Of a stretch of 64,000 nt of DNA, positions 26,859-34,210 are shown one piece after another. Source of the DNA: Chryseobacterium sp. ZHDP1 (GTDB lineage: Bacteria; Bacteroidota; Bacteroidia; Flavobacteriales; Weeksellaceae). The notes beneath the pieces are model-generated. The model did not search any database, was not told the DNA's origin, and saw only the letters and a list, made by a program, of their open reading frames with translations. The stretch lies in the NCBI RefSeq assembly GCF_018603435.1, contig NZ_CP075682.1, positions 1,922,001-1,986,000 of the forward strand, read 5' to 3'. A program made the translations under genes and the position numbers. Each line of letters opens with the position of its first letter. Position 1 is the stretch's first letter.

Positions 26859-27290
26859 ATGGAATTAATTAAAGACATTGTCTGTCAGGTTTATTTTGAC
26901 GGAAAATCAACCGAAAAAATTTTTGAACTTTTACATCTTTATCTGCCTAAATATGAGTCTTTGAATTTAGATTATACTTCCAGAATAGATAGCGAAGAAG
27001 GCTTTACCAGCAATAAAGAGATGATCGATTATTTTGTAAATAAAGATCATGTTGACCAGACATTTTACTGGAATCAATATGTAAATAATCCTGATAAAAT
27101 TTCATTTGGCGTCAATATCACAGATGATAATAAAACTGTCTTCAGTTTAACTATTGACGGAACCATTACTTTAGCTGAAATTTATTTAAATGATTTGAAA
27201 CAAAGGCTGAATTCTGATATCGGAGTTATTACTTTTTTTAATCCTGCCGAATATGAAAATGGACTTGATTTTAAAATGAAGTATCAATAA
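26859..27290 (+). CDS. Hypothetical protein, 143 residues
   Basis: A small soluble acidic protein (MELIKDIVCQVYFDGKSTEK at the start, a NITDDNKTVFSLTIDG beta pair and a GVITFFNPAEYENG segment towards the end). I do not recognise the family. Size, charge and the presence of a two-layer-like beta pattern would suit a small immunity protein, but there is no toxin beside it. It precedes the protein plus tRNA-like unit by 40 bases but has its own box, and a second box stands before the next gene, so the two are probably separate transcripts. Confidence 0.6.
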   Translation: MELIKDIVCQVYFDGKSTEKIFELLHLYLPKYESLNLDYTSRIDSEEGFTSNKEMIDYFVNKDHVDQTFYWNQYVNNPDKISFGVNITDDNKTVFSLTIDGTITLAEIYLNDLKQRLNSDIGVITFFNPAEYENGLDFKMKYQ

Positions 27291-27307
27291 TTTTCACAGT
27301 TTATTAT

Positions 27308-27315
27308 TAGATTTG
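27308..27315 (+). promoter_or_regulatory. -7 box TAGATTTG before the 439-residue protein and tRNA-like genes
   Basis: Perfect TAnnTTTG, 15 bases before the ATG. It would drive the protein gene and, by read-through, both tRNA-like genes. Confidence 0.55.
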
Positions 27316-27330
27316 AAATAAAAAGTGACA

Positions 27331-28647
27331 ATGTACAATATCAAAGATCTTTACAAAACCTTAGATGAACGACGACGTCCGGAAGATGTTGCGGAAATGA
27401 TTGTTGAACTTATGAAAGTTCAACTTTCAACTCATGAAAATCAAATTCTGGAAAAGGCAGCAAAAGGATCTCTGAATAGAAATCTGTACGGCTATACTTC
27501 AATGTTAGAAAGTTTTGGAACTACAGTTGGTGCAGAAGTCCAAATTAATAAAGCCATAGAAATCTTTAAGATTGAAACTCAAAAAACTGACAAATATGGT
27601 CGTAAGACAGAAGATATTGAAGATTTTTTAAATAAGACTTCTCCCCTCATTTTTAAATCCTTTGGTCAGAATAATTTTAAGACAGACAGGCTGAACAAAA
27701 TTCAAAGAAAAGAAATAGGTCTGGATATTTCTAAACGGAATTACAATAAAAAATGGCGTCTCCTGAAAAGGATCGAAAAGAAATTAAAAACATTAATTCA
27801 GGAAACTAAAAAGCTTGAGTTTCAAAAAATTTCTAAACACGGACTAGCTCACACGATAAGTTTTGAGGATTTTCAATCTGATCTAAATACTGCATGTTTT
27901 ATCGCTTATTATAATGCACGCTGCAATATGAGAAGTGTATTTACCAATCAAAGTCAGGAGAGACCATTTGATGAAATTTGCGAAATTTTATTCGGGAGAT
28001 GTAAAGAAAATCCTGAAAATACAAATTGGTGGGCAATTTCTCATATTTACACAAGCGATACAACTTTAAATCATTTAAGTGATAAACAAAAAGGCGAACT
28101 CTTGGGCAAATGGACATCTATTATTCAGGAAATCTCCGGTTTTTTAGAATTGTTATGGAACAAAAACAATATCAATCGCCAGACAATGGCTGTAAGACGC
28201 GGAAATGATTCTACAACCTGGAATAATACAGCCGGAGCATGGAATAAAGCAAGAGACAACTGGATGAATCTTATTTATGCAATGGGAATGGATTTTATTC
28301 TGGAAGACATTTGCTTTGGAAAAGTCATGAGATTAATGGCTGCTGATGTTGTTGCATGGCATTATGCAACAGGCAGTAAGATTGATCCTAATACAGAAGT
28401 ATGGAACAAGATTCCTCTACCTTGGGAAGTTTTTCAGGGGAAAGCATTTTGCAATAAAAAATTAATTACAGATATTTGCCGAGAAGCAAGAATAGATCCC
28501 GAAAAATGCGGATGGATTGCACCAAGACAACATTCAGTTGCGAAATTTAAACCGACACCCGAACTTGTACACGGAGTAACGGTTTCAAATCCATTTTTGG
28601 CAGCAGTTTTAAGAAAGAATAAATTTTTCTCTGGAAAAATAAATTAA
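27331..28647 (+). CDS. Unrecognised protein encoded directly upstream of two tRNA-like genes
   Basis: About 438 residues from this ATG (a GTG two codons earlier is less likely). Soluble, no signal peptide. A Lys/Arg-rich middle (KRNYNKKWRLLKRIEKKLKT, near residue 135) would suit nucleic-acid binding. A conspicuous motif, RRGNDSTTWNNTAGAWNKAR near residue 290, is followed by WMNLIYAMGMDF and MRLMAADVVAWHYATG; these look like a conserved core but match no family I can name. The C-terminus is GWIAPRQHSVAKF and a basic tail. The stop codon is 7 bases from the first tRNA-like gene, so protein and RNAs look like one unit. A role on those RNAs (processing, charging, sequestration) is inference only. 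Confidence 0.8.
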   Translation: MYNIKDLYKTLDERRRPEDVAEMIVELMKVQLSTHENQILEKAAKGSLNRNLYGYTSMLESFGTTVGAEVQINKAIEIFKIETQKTDKYGRKTEDIEDFLNKTSPLIFKSFGQNNFKTDRLNKIQRKEIGLDISKRNYNKKWRLLKRIEKKLKTLIQETKKLEFQKISKHGLAHTISFEDFQSDLNTACFIAYYNARCNMRSVFTNQSQERPFDEICEILFGRCKENPENTNWWAISHIYTSDTTLNHLSDKQKGELLGKWTSIIQEISGFLELLWNKNNINRQTMAVRRGNDSTTWNNTAGAWNKARDNWMNLIYAMGMDFILEDICFGKVMRLMAADVVAWHYATGSKIDPNTEVWNKIPLPWEVFQGKAFCNKKLITDICREARIDPEKCGWIAPRQHSVAKFKPTPELVHGVTVSNPFLAAVLRKNKFFSGKIN

Positions 28648-28654
28648 AAATTAA

Positions 28655-28727
28655 GATAGGTTAATTCAGTGGCAGAATATCCGGCTCTTCTTCCGGATTG
28701 ACGTAGGTTCGAGCCCTACACTTATCT
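28655..28727 (+). tRNA. tRNA-like gene 1 with 8-base anticodon loop
   Basis: A full cloverleaf can be drawn: 7-bp acceptor (GATAGGT with ACTTATC, one G-U), T8, D-stem ATTC/GAAT with AGTGGCA loop keeping A14, G15, G18, G19 and A21, anticodon stem TCCGG/CCGGA, variable loop TTGAC with C48, T-arm GTAGG-TTCGAGC-CCTAC and discriminator T. The anticodon loop (28685-28692) is CTCTTCTT, eight bases instead of seven. Counting from U33 the triplet is CUU; a four-base reading CUUC or a shifted UUC is also possible. No encoded CCA. Amino acid identity is not assignable. Confidence 0.8.
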
Positions 28728-28732
28728 TCGTA

Positions 28733-28805
28733 TCTGGTATAGCTCAGCGGCAGAGCACCCGGCTCTTCACCCGGGAGGACACAGGTTCGAGCCCTGTTAT
28801 CAGAA
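28733..28805 (+). tRNA. tRNA-like gene 2 with 8-base anticodon loop
   Basis: Five bases after tRNA-like gene 1. Cloverleaf: acceptor TCTGGTA/TATCAGA (one G-U), T8-A9, D-arm GCTC-AGCGGCA-GAGC, anticodon stem CCCGG/CCGGG, variable loop AGGAC, T-arm ACAGG-TTCGAGC-CCTGT, discriminator A, no CCA. All tertiary-contact bases are kept. The anticodon loop (28763-28770) is CTCTTCAC, again eight bases and sharing CTCTTC with gene 1. It resembles a Glu (UUC) loop with one extra base, or Lys (CUU) read from U33. Confidence 0.82.
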
Positions 28806-28889
28806 CAAAAATTATATTCGATGAATCCTTTAATATTTTAAAGATTGGTGTTCATAAAAATATAATGTAATTGTCTTTATTTCCTTTTA

Positions 28890-29292
28890 ATGAAGTTTAA
28901 AATTATCCTTTTTACTCTAACGGCATTATATTCAACATGTCAATCTCAAAGAAGAAATGATTTCCCAGATTCAGATAAAATTCCCAACTGCGATTTAATA
29001 AAAAAAGGAACTTTTTCAAGGGACGAAAAAGGTAACTCTGGTTTTAAAGTTAAATTCAATAATAATAAAATGACTGAAATCTATGGAAGAAAAACTGTTA
29101 TTATAGAAAGTGATATAAAAATGCTGAGTAAATGTAAATTTGAGGCTGAAATAAAAAATGCCGGACAGCTTATTTTATGTTGGTAAAAAAACGGAATATG
29201 AAGTTGTAGAAACAGGAAAAAATTATATTATATATGATTATCGGTGCAATGAAGGCAAAAACATTTGTTCAGAAATTTTAGAAAAAAAATAA
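28890..29292 (+). pseudogene. Lipoprotein gene with a +1 frameshift
   Basis: The start encodes a lipoprotein signal (MKFKIILFTLTALYSTCQ, lipobox Cys at residue 17). Frame 1 runs to 29186. From 29164 a second frame continues in a protein-like way, DSLFYVGKKTEYEVVETG then YDYRCNEGKNICSEILEKK, and stops at 29292, 6 bases before the next gene. The two join if one base is skipped between 29155 and 29183, for example one G of GCCGGAC. It may be a disabled gene, a sequencing error or, less likely, a programmed frameshift. The mature protein would be an envelope lipoprotein of unknown role. Confidence 0.65.
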
Positions 29293-29297
29293 AAATC

Positions 29298-29681
29298 ATG
29301 AGTAACACAAACACAAGATTACAAAACGTAAAAAAACTTCAGGCAAAAAGATGGGAAAATGAAGATCATTGGGATGCAATTAACGATCTTTTAATCAAAG
29401 AGCTAGATGAAATTTTAGCACTAGAACCGGAAAATACTTCAGCCTTAATTAACATCGGTGCAATCTATTCTGATATGGGAGAAGACGAGCAGGCTTTAAA
29501 ATATCTTCACAGGGCATTAAATCTGGGTTCGGCGGATAAGAATCTGTTTATTAATCTTGCAATTGTGATGACTTACATGGGAAAGCATCCTGAAGAATAT
29601 CATGAATTTTTGGAAATTGCAGAAGACAAAACAGAAGATCCGCTTACTTTTAAAGCTCATTTTGATCCGGAGTCGCGTTGA
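29298..29681 (+). CDS. TPR-repeat protein
   Basis: The 127-residue cytosolic protein has two to three tetratricopeptide repeats: LDEILALEPENTSALINIGA, IYSDMGEDEQALKYLHRALN, and LFINLAIVMTYMGKHPEEYH. TPR units mediate protein-protein contacts; no partner is known. The ATG of MSNTNTR is chosen because the longer frame upstream overlaps the end of the frameshifted lipoprotein and lacks TPR character. It may be co-transcribed with that lipoprotein. Confidence 0.75.
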   Translation: MSNTNTRLQNVKKLQAKRWENEDHWDAINDLLIKELDEILALEPENTSALINIGAIYSDMGEDEQALKYLHRALNLGSADKNLFINLAIVMTYMGKHPEEYHEFLEIAEDKTEDPLTFKAHFDPESR

Positions 29682-29777
29682 GAATTTTATCTAAAATAAT
29701 GATTCGGTTTAATAATCAATTCCCAATTTTTCTGTAATTTCAGCATTTTTAAAAAACATAAATAATAACCATCTTAT

Positions 29778-30332
29778 ATGAAGAAAACAATTATTTCGGC
29801 ATTTTTTATTATCATTTTTTCAGCTCTTAAAGCGCAGATTCCCACTGTAAAACCTTTGAATGTGGGTCTGGAGAAAAATTATCAAAACTTCAGTTCAAAA
29901 AAAGAAACGGTAATTCAAAAAGAAATCATAAAACTCGGTGACTTTAAAGACCTTCATTTTCAGAAAATTGTTCTTAAAGATTTGTCGGATGATTCTACGC
30001 TGAGTGTTTTGGGCATCATGACACTTTCCGAAACTTTCGACAACATTTCCAGAAAGACCATTACTCTGGAAAAAGATGAAGTCGAAAAACTCATCAATGC
30101 GCTTGAAAAAATTCAGCAGAACTCATCTTCCAAAACTGAAAACGACACCAAATACAAATACACCACCAAAAGCGGTATTGAAACAGGAAGCAACTACCAT
30201 GCTGATCTGAAAACATGGGAATATTACCTGAAATTGCCAGCTACATTCTACAGTCAGAATGAAATACAGTTTTCCCAAAACGGACTTGCCGAATTGATAA
30301 AATTCCTTAAAACGGCAAATCATAAACTTTAA
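29778..30332 (+). CDS. Exported hypothetical protein
   Basis: The 184-residue protein has a signal peptide (MKKTIISAFFIIIFSALKAQ), so it is periplasmic or secreted. The mature part is acidic and Lys-rich with a long helix (LEKDEVEKLINALEKIQ) and a C-terminal QFSQNGLAELIKFL. I do not recognise a domain. It is 11 bases upstream of the next gene, which suggests an operon of two. Confidence 0.6.
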   Translation: MKKTIISAFFIIIFSALKAQIPTVKPLNVGLEKNYQNFSSKKETVIQKEIIKLGDFKDLHFQKIVLKDLSDDSTLSVLGIMTLSETFDNISRKTITLEKDEVEKLINALEKIQQNSSSKTENDTKYKYTTKSGIETGSNYHADLKTWEYYLKLPATFYSQNEIQFSQNGLAELIKFLKTANHKL

Positions 30333-30343
30333 AATCAATAACT

Positions 30344-31009
30344 ATGTTTACTTTCTTTAAAAGAAAAAAGCCGGAAGTTACCATCCATTCGGTTTCTATC
30401 CCCACTTTCGGATGGGAAATCGTCGATCAGAATGCGGAACGTATTGTGTGGGTGAATCCTGAGCAAAGCGCTTTAATTTCTCTCTATTTTTTCAATATTC
30501 CTCCTGATTTGCCAACTGTTAAAAATGCAGATGAATTAAGAAATTTTCACAGACATTCCATTTCAGCTTCCGGCGGTGGTATTGTTGAGGTTTCACTATT
30601 TAATCTTCATAACATACCCAGTGTAAAAATCATTTTTAAAATTCCGCAGGAAGAACATGGGATGACGTATCTTGCATCGGTTACCATTCCTTTTGAAAAC
30701 TGCAGTTTCGTCATCAAAGCTCAGGCTGTTGAAACCGGAACAACAGGGATAAGAGATAATCTGATACTAAGCAGATTTCTCCAAAACGGCGAAGTTACAT
30801 TCGATGATAATGGACTTAAAAACTGGTTTGAAGATCCGTACGAACCTTCGTTCAGATCCGGAACTCTTATGAACAAATCTGAAAGAGAAGAATATGACAG
30901 TGATTTTCCCGATCATCCCCTTTCCATCGTTCGAAGCATGATGAATAAAGCCATTCAGGAAGTTGTTTTAAAAGATGAACTAAAATATTTAAACATTTTC
31001 AACAAATAG
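30344..31009 (+). CDS. Hypothetical protein, 221 residues
   Basis: A soluble protein with a basic N-terminus (MFTFFKRKKPEVTIHSVSIP). A beta-rich middle (RIVWVNPEQSALISLYFF, VEVSLFNLHNIPSVKIIFK, YLASVTIPFENCSFVIKAQA) is followed by an acidic region with DDNGLKNWFEDPYEPSF. The strand pattern resembles DUF-type proteins linked to secretion or polymorphic-toxin loci, but I cannot assign a family. It follows the exported hypothetical gene by 11 bases. Confidence 0.6.
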   Translation: MFTFFKRKKPEVTIHSVSIPTFGWEIVDQNAERIVWVNPEQSALISLYFFNIPPDLPTVKNADELRNFHRHSISASGGGIVEVSLFNLHNIPSVKIIFKIPQEEHGMTYLASVTIPFENCSFVIKAQAVETGTTGIRDNLILSRFLQNGEVTFDDNGLKNWFEDPYEPSFRSGTLMNKSEREEYDSDFPDHPLSIVRSMMNKAIQEVVLKDELKYLNIFNK

Positions 31010-31088
31010 TAAAACTTATAATAAAAACACCTGTAAAGTGTATAAAATAATACCAATCTGCATTTTCATGTGAAATTTTTCACTACCT

Positions 31089-31096
31089 TAGTTTTG
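31089..31096 (+). promoter_or_regulatory. -7 box TAGTTTTG
   Basis: Perfect TAnnTTTG, 34 bases before the ATG of the 201-residue gene; it also overlaps the region before a TTG that could give a longer frame, favouring the ATG. Confidence 0.45.
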
Positions 31097-31130
31097 AAAT
31101 TTGCTGAAAAATAAGGCAATACATAAGATT

Positions 31131-31736
31131 ATGGCAGAAAAACTTTATTTCATCAAAACCAATCCTGTTGCCGCAAAGATCAATCTATACAATAAAATCT
31201 GCCGCGAAGAAGAAGGTGCACTTCAGTTTTTTAAAGAAAATCAAAAAACAAGTTTTGAGCTTATTAAAAAGAAAGTTCAGGAGAATGCAGAAAGTCTTAA
31301 TAAAGATGAAGTGGAAGATATTTTCAATTGGTTTGCATCAAAATACATTTCTGATCCGGAAGAAATGAAAACCCAGCTTTTCGTACACGGATTTGATATT
31401 TTTTATGAAATAAATAATGCAGAAAAAGTGGAAAATTTCAACACCCTTATTTCAGATTATGAAAAATATTCAACACAATATTTAGGCTACAAATGCAATA
31501 CGGAAGATTTCAACCGCTTCCTGATCTATGGAATTTTTTTCACAGGATTTATTAATAAAAAGAAGGAAGATTATTTATCTGATTATTTACAGATTAATCA
31601 TAAAGATCTGTTTTCCTTTGCAGAACAGAAGTTCAACGCCGGAAATACAGAACTTTATCAAGAAAATTATTTTCCCGATTTTAAGGAGCTGTACGACTGC
31701 ACAAAGTTTTATAAAGGTTTAATTTTCAGACTTTAA
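31131..31736 (+). CDS. Hypothetical protein, 201 residues
   Basis: A soluble, mainly helical protein rich in Lys, Glu, Phe and Tyr (MAEKLYFIKTNPVAAKINLY at the start, SKYISDPEEMKTQLFVHGFD near residue 75). No motif is recognised. The start is placed at the ATG; a TTG ten codons earlier overlaps the promoter area. A hairpin shared with the convergent gene ends the unit. Confidence 0.6.
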   Translation: MAEKLYFIKTNPVAAKINLYNKICREEEGALQFFKENQKTSFELIKKKVQENAESLNKDEVEDIFNWFASKYISDPEEMKTQLFVHGFDIFYEINNAEKVENFNTLISDYEKYSTQYLGYKCNTEDFNRFLIYGIFFTGFINKKKEDYLSDYLQINHKDLFSFAEQKFNAGNTELYQENYFPDFKELYDCTKFYKGLIFRL

Positions 31737-31742
31737 AATAAG

Positions 31743-31768
31743 AAGAGGCTTTTTCAGGCCTCTTTTAT
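31743..31768. terminator. Terminator between convergent genes
   Basis: AAGAGGC and GCCTCTT pair around TTTTTCAG, followed by TTATTATT. It overlaps the last codons of the minus-strand reductase gene. Confidence 0.65.
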
Positions 31769-32776
31769 TATTAAGTTCCTGTTTTTCATGAGATAATCCA
31801 GCGCTTCTTTTACTGCTGTCTCAGGATTTTTCGGTGCAAAGCCCAATTCATTTCTTGCCTTTGAAATATCAAAATTCTGCTGTAATCCGGAAAACATAGA
31901 AATATCCTTTCGCGTCAAAATAGGAGCTTTTCCTTTCAGTATTGCCGAAAATTCCATGATTCCCGCAATCAGCTTAAGGACAAATTTCGGAACCGACTGC
32001 GGAATTTTCAGGTTCAGTTCCGGATACAGTTTTTTTGCCAGAGCTGTTGTATCTGTGATCGTCATACATTCTTCATTTGCCAGAATATATCTTTCACCTG
32101 AACGTCCTTTCTGTGCTGCAAGATAACATCCTTCCGCCACATCTTTCACATCAATCCAATTAAGCGTAATTTTTGTATCAACAGGAATTTCTTTATTCAG
32201 AATTAATTTTAAGATACCGTAAGAAACATTCAGCGGAAGAAAAGCTTCCCCTCCTATCATCGCGGAAGGCATTACGGAAACCAGTTCTATTCCAAACTTT
32301 GCAGACAGTTCAAAAGCCAGCTTTTCACCGTCATTTTTAGAATTGTAATACATATCCCGACGATCCGGATTATAACCATAGCTTTCTTTTGTAGGAAGTC
32401 TGGTGTAATCCAGAGCTGCAATTGAACTTACGTAGACCATTTTTTTCACTCCCGCTTCAGCCGCTGCTTCAATCGTATTTCTTGTACCCTGCAGATTAAC
32501 GTCATAAATTTCTTTTTCCGGATTTTTCGCCCAAAGTTTAAATGCGGCTCCAACGGCATAAAAAGTTTCCACTCCCTGCAAAGCCTTTACGAAAGATGCT
32601 TTATCCGTAATATCTGCCTGAACAACTTCGCAGTTTAATCCTTCAAAACATTTTTTTTGAGCTGTATTTCTTACTGTTGCTCTTACAGGAATTTCTTTTT
32701 GCAGTAACAATCTTACCAGATTATTTCCCAAATGTCCATTGGCTCCGGAAACCAGACTTAGTTTTTCTTGTATCAT
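31754..32776 (-). CDS. NAD-dependent epimerase / dihydroflavonol-4-reductase-like protein
   Basis: The 340-residue extended short-chain dehydrogenase begins with the Rossmann motif VSGANGHLGNNLVRLLL, then DITDKASFVKALQGVETFYA and VYVSSIAAL. The catalytic YxxxK is present as YYNSKNDGEK near residue 148, with Tyr and Lys in place. These enzymes act on nucleotide sugars, flavonoids or sterol-like carbonyls; the substrate is unknown. It lies 62 bases downstream of the Crp-like regulator on the same strand, which may control or be co-transcribed with it. Confidence 0.85.
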   Translation of the reverse strand: MIQEKLSLVSGANGHLGNNLVRLLLQKEIPVRATVRNTAQKKCFEGLNCEVVQADITDKASFVKALQGVETFYAVGAAFKLWAKNPEKEIYDVNLQGTRNTIEAAAEAGVKKMVYVSSIAALDYTRLPTKESYGYNPDRRDMYYNSKNDGEKLAFELSAKFGIELVSVMPSAMIGGEAFLPLNVSYGILKLILNKEIPVDTKITLNWIDVKDVAEGCYLAAQKGRSGERYILANEECMTITDTTALAKKLYPELNLKIPQSVPKFVLKLIAGIMEFSAILKGKAPILTRKDISMFSGLQQNFDISKARNELGFAPKNPETAVKEALDYLMKNRNLIIKEA

Positions 32777-32838
32777 TTTTCATTATATTTTGACGATACA
32801 AAGTTCCCTGTCCTGATTCCAAAAGCACCTGACTTTTG

Positions 32839-33414
32839 TTAGTTAATCAGTTTTCTGCGGATTCTGCTGAGACTTTCGGGCTTCATTCCGAGAAAAGAAG
32901 CAATATACTGAACAGGAACAAACTGAATTATTTCCGGATAATTTTTCAGCAATTGAAGATACCGTTGTTCTGCATTTAATGTTGAAAGTTCTTTTGAACG
33001 GTTTTCGTTGTAAGTAATCGACTGATGGAAAACAGAAATACTGAAATCTTTCATTGCAGAACTTTCCAGTGTAAGCCTGTCCAGATTTTCCTTTGTAATT
33101 CTTAATAATTTACAATCTGTAATGCATTCCACATTTTCGTCTGATTTTGTCTGATTGATAAAGTGAAAGTATGAGGTAAAAAATCCGGGAGGACAATTGA
33201 TATGGGTGGTTATTTCGTTTCCTTTTTCATCAGTATGAAACAATCTCAGATATCCGGAAACGATATAATACAGATGCACCGGAACACTACCCTTTTCTTC
33301 AATAATCGTATTTTTCGGATATTCCACAGGCTCGAAGCAGTCTTTAATCAGCCCGATTTCGTCAGTGTTGAAATGATGAAAAGACTGAAGATGCTGTATG
33401 AATTTGCCGTGCAT
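32839..33414 (-). CDS. Crp/Fnr-family transcriptional regulator
   Basis: About 191 residues. The cyclic-nucleotide-binding-like beta-barrel covers residues 15-120 (VEYPKNTIIEEKGSVPVHLYYIVSGYLRLFH broken at family turns, then NEITTHINCPPGFF). The C-terminal winged helix is VPVQYIASFLGMKPESLSRIRRK, a typical recognition helix. The barrel lacks the full cAMP-binding RTAxV set, as in many Bacteroidetes regulators. The ATG of MHGKF is preferred over one eight codons upstream because the extra residues are hydrophobic and unlike the family. Confidence 0.83.
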   Translation of the reverse strand: MHGKFIQHLQSFHHFNTDEIGLIKDCFEPVEYPKNTIIEEKGSVPVHLYYIVSGYLRLFHTDEKGNEITTHINCPPGFFTSYFHFINQTKSDENVECITDCKLLRITKENLDRLTLESSAMKDFSISVFHQSITYNENRSKELSTLNAEQRYLQLLKNYPEIIQFVPVQYIASFLGMKPESLSRIRRKLIN

Positions 33415-33504
33415 GATAAAAATGAATGAGAAACACAAATTTAATGAAAATCAAAAGATATTTTGTTTCAAACTATTCTCTAAATTTACAAATTGCAAAG
33501 TACC

Positions 33505-34020
33505 ATGAGAAACAACAAAAAAATAATAGAGTCTGATGAATTGGATATGCTTTTGATCCTTCTTCCTTCCGGATGGAGTGAATTTCTGCTTTACATTGAT
33601 GGAAGAAACTTTAATTATTTAATCACTCATGCTTTTAATAATCCCTTTTCTCAAATCATGTATGCTGTTCTGGATCTGATAAAAGAGAAACAGGAAACTG
33701 AATTTATCTGGTACAACGAACCGGGAGGATGCAAATTTGAAATAAAACGAATAAAGGATAAACAGCACAAAGCAATTATTTCTGTATATGATTTTGAAGA
33801 ATCTTACGGAGGACAGTTGAATTTTAAACTGGAAATACAGTTCGAAATTAAAATAAAACAATTTGTTTTGCTGTGTTACCTTCAATTGAAAAAAACGTAT
33901 TTAATGCTTAATGATAAAGAATTTTCAGACAAAAGAAGCGGTGCCTTTCTTGTACAGAATTTCCATGATTTTGAAAGAAAAGTTGAAGATTTTCTGAAGA
34001 AAAAACAAATGATTTTTTAA
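33505..34020 (+). CDS. Hypothetical protein, 171 residues
   Basis: A soluble protein with an NYLITHAFNNPFSQIMYAVL segment near residue 37, a WYNEPGGCKFEIKRI beta turn and a Lys-rich C-terminus ending EDFLKKKQMIF. I do not recognise a family. The ATG is preferred to an upstream TTG. The tyrS leader promoter begins only 9 bases after its stop codon. Confidence 0.6.
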   Translation: MRNNKKIIESDELDMLLILLPSGWSEFLLYIDGRNFNYLITHAFNNPFSQIMYAVLDLIKEKQETEFIWYNEPGGCKFEIKRIKDKQHKAIISVYDFEESYGGQLNFKLEIQFEIKIKQFVLLCYLQLKKTYLMLNDKEFSDKRSGAFLVQNFHDFERKVEDFLKKKQMIF

Positions 34021-34028
34021 TAAAATTC

Positions 34029-34036
34029 TATATTTG
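34029..34036 (+). promoter_or_regulatory. -7 box TATATTTG of the tyrS leader transcript
   Basis: Perfect TAnnTTTG ending 5 bases before the leader-peptide ATG; the transcript would start at or next to that ATG. Confidence 0.6.
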
Positions 34037-34041
34037 CACTC

Positions 34042-34125
34042 ATGAAGCACTTAAATAACCTATTGCGACTTCCTTTTTTCAGCAATTATTATTACCCGGA
34101 TAATCGTTCGGGAAAACTTCTATAA
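34042..34125 (+). CDS. tyrS leader peptide with three consecutive Tyr codons
   Basis: A 27-codon frame, ATG to TAA, encoding MKHLNNLLRLPFFSN then YYY and PDNRSGKLL. Three Tyr codons in a row (TAT TAT TAC, 34087-34095) in a short peptide directly upstream of tyrosyl-tRNA synthetase are the hallmark of a ribosome-stalling attenuator. They are placed immediately before the first of four complementary RNA segments. The peptide itself is not expected to have another function. Confidence 0.88.
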   Translation: MKHLNNLLRLPFFSNYYYPDNRSGKLL

Positions 34126-34190
34126 CTATATTCAGTAGAAATTTAATCTAAAAATATCATAGAACCCGGACAGTTTTGTTCGGGTTTTTT
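34095..34190 (+). promoter_or_regulatory. Tyr-responsive transcription attenuator of tyrS
   Basis: Four segments: 1 CCCGGA (34095-34100), 2 TTCGGG (34107-34112), 3 CCCGGA (34165-34170), 4 TTCGGG (34179-34184). 3 and 4 form the core of a 10-bp terminator stem with a six-base T run. 2 with 3 (7 bp) is the antiterminator, 1 with 2 the protector. A ribosome stalled at the Tyr codons covers segment 1 and frees 2 to pair with 3. A ribosome reaching the leader stop covers 2 and lets the terminator form. The layout is that of trp/phe-type attenuation. Confidence 0.88.
34163..34190 (+). terminator. Attenuator terminator before tyrS
   Basis: AACCCGGACA-GTTTT-TGTTCGGGTT-like stem (10 bp, one G-U) followed by TTTTTT, 20 bases before the tyrS ATG. 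Confidence 0.88.
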
Positions 34191-34210
34191 CATGCTTAAA
34201 AATTAAAAAA

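Noticed and set aside
28655..28805. Calling the two RNAs ordinary tRNA-Lys(CTT) or tRNA-Glu(TTC)
   Set aside because: Both have an eight-base anticodon loop between perfect stems; no 7-base folding keeps five anticodon stem pairs, so the amino acid cannot be assigned.
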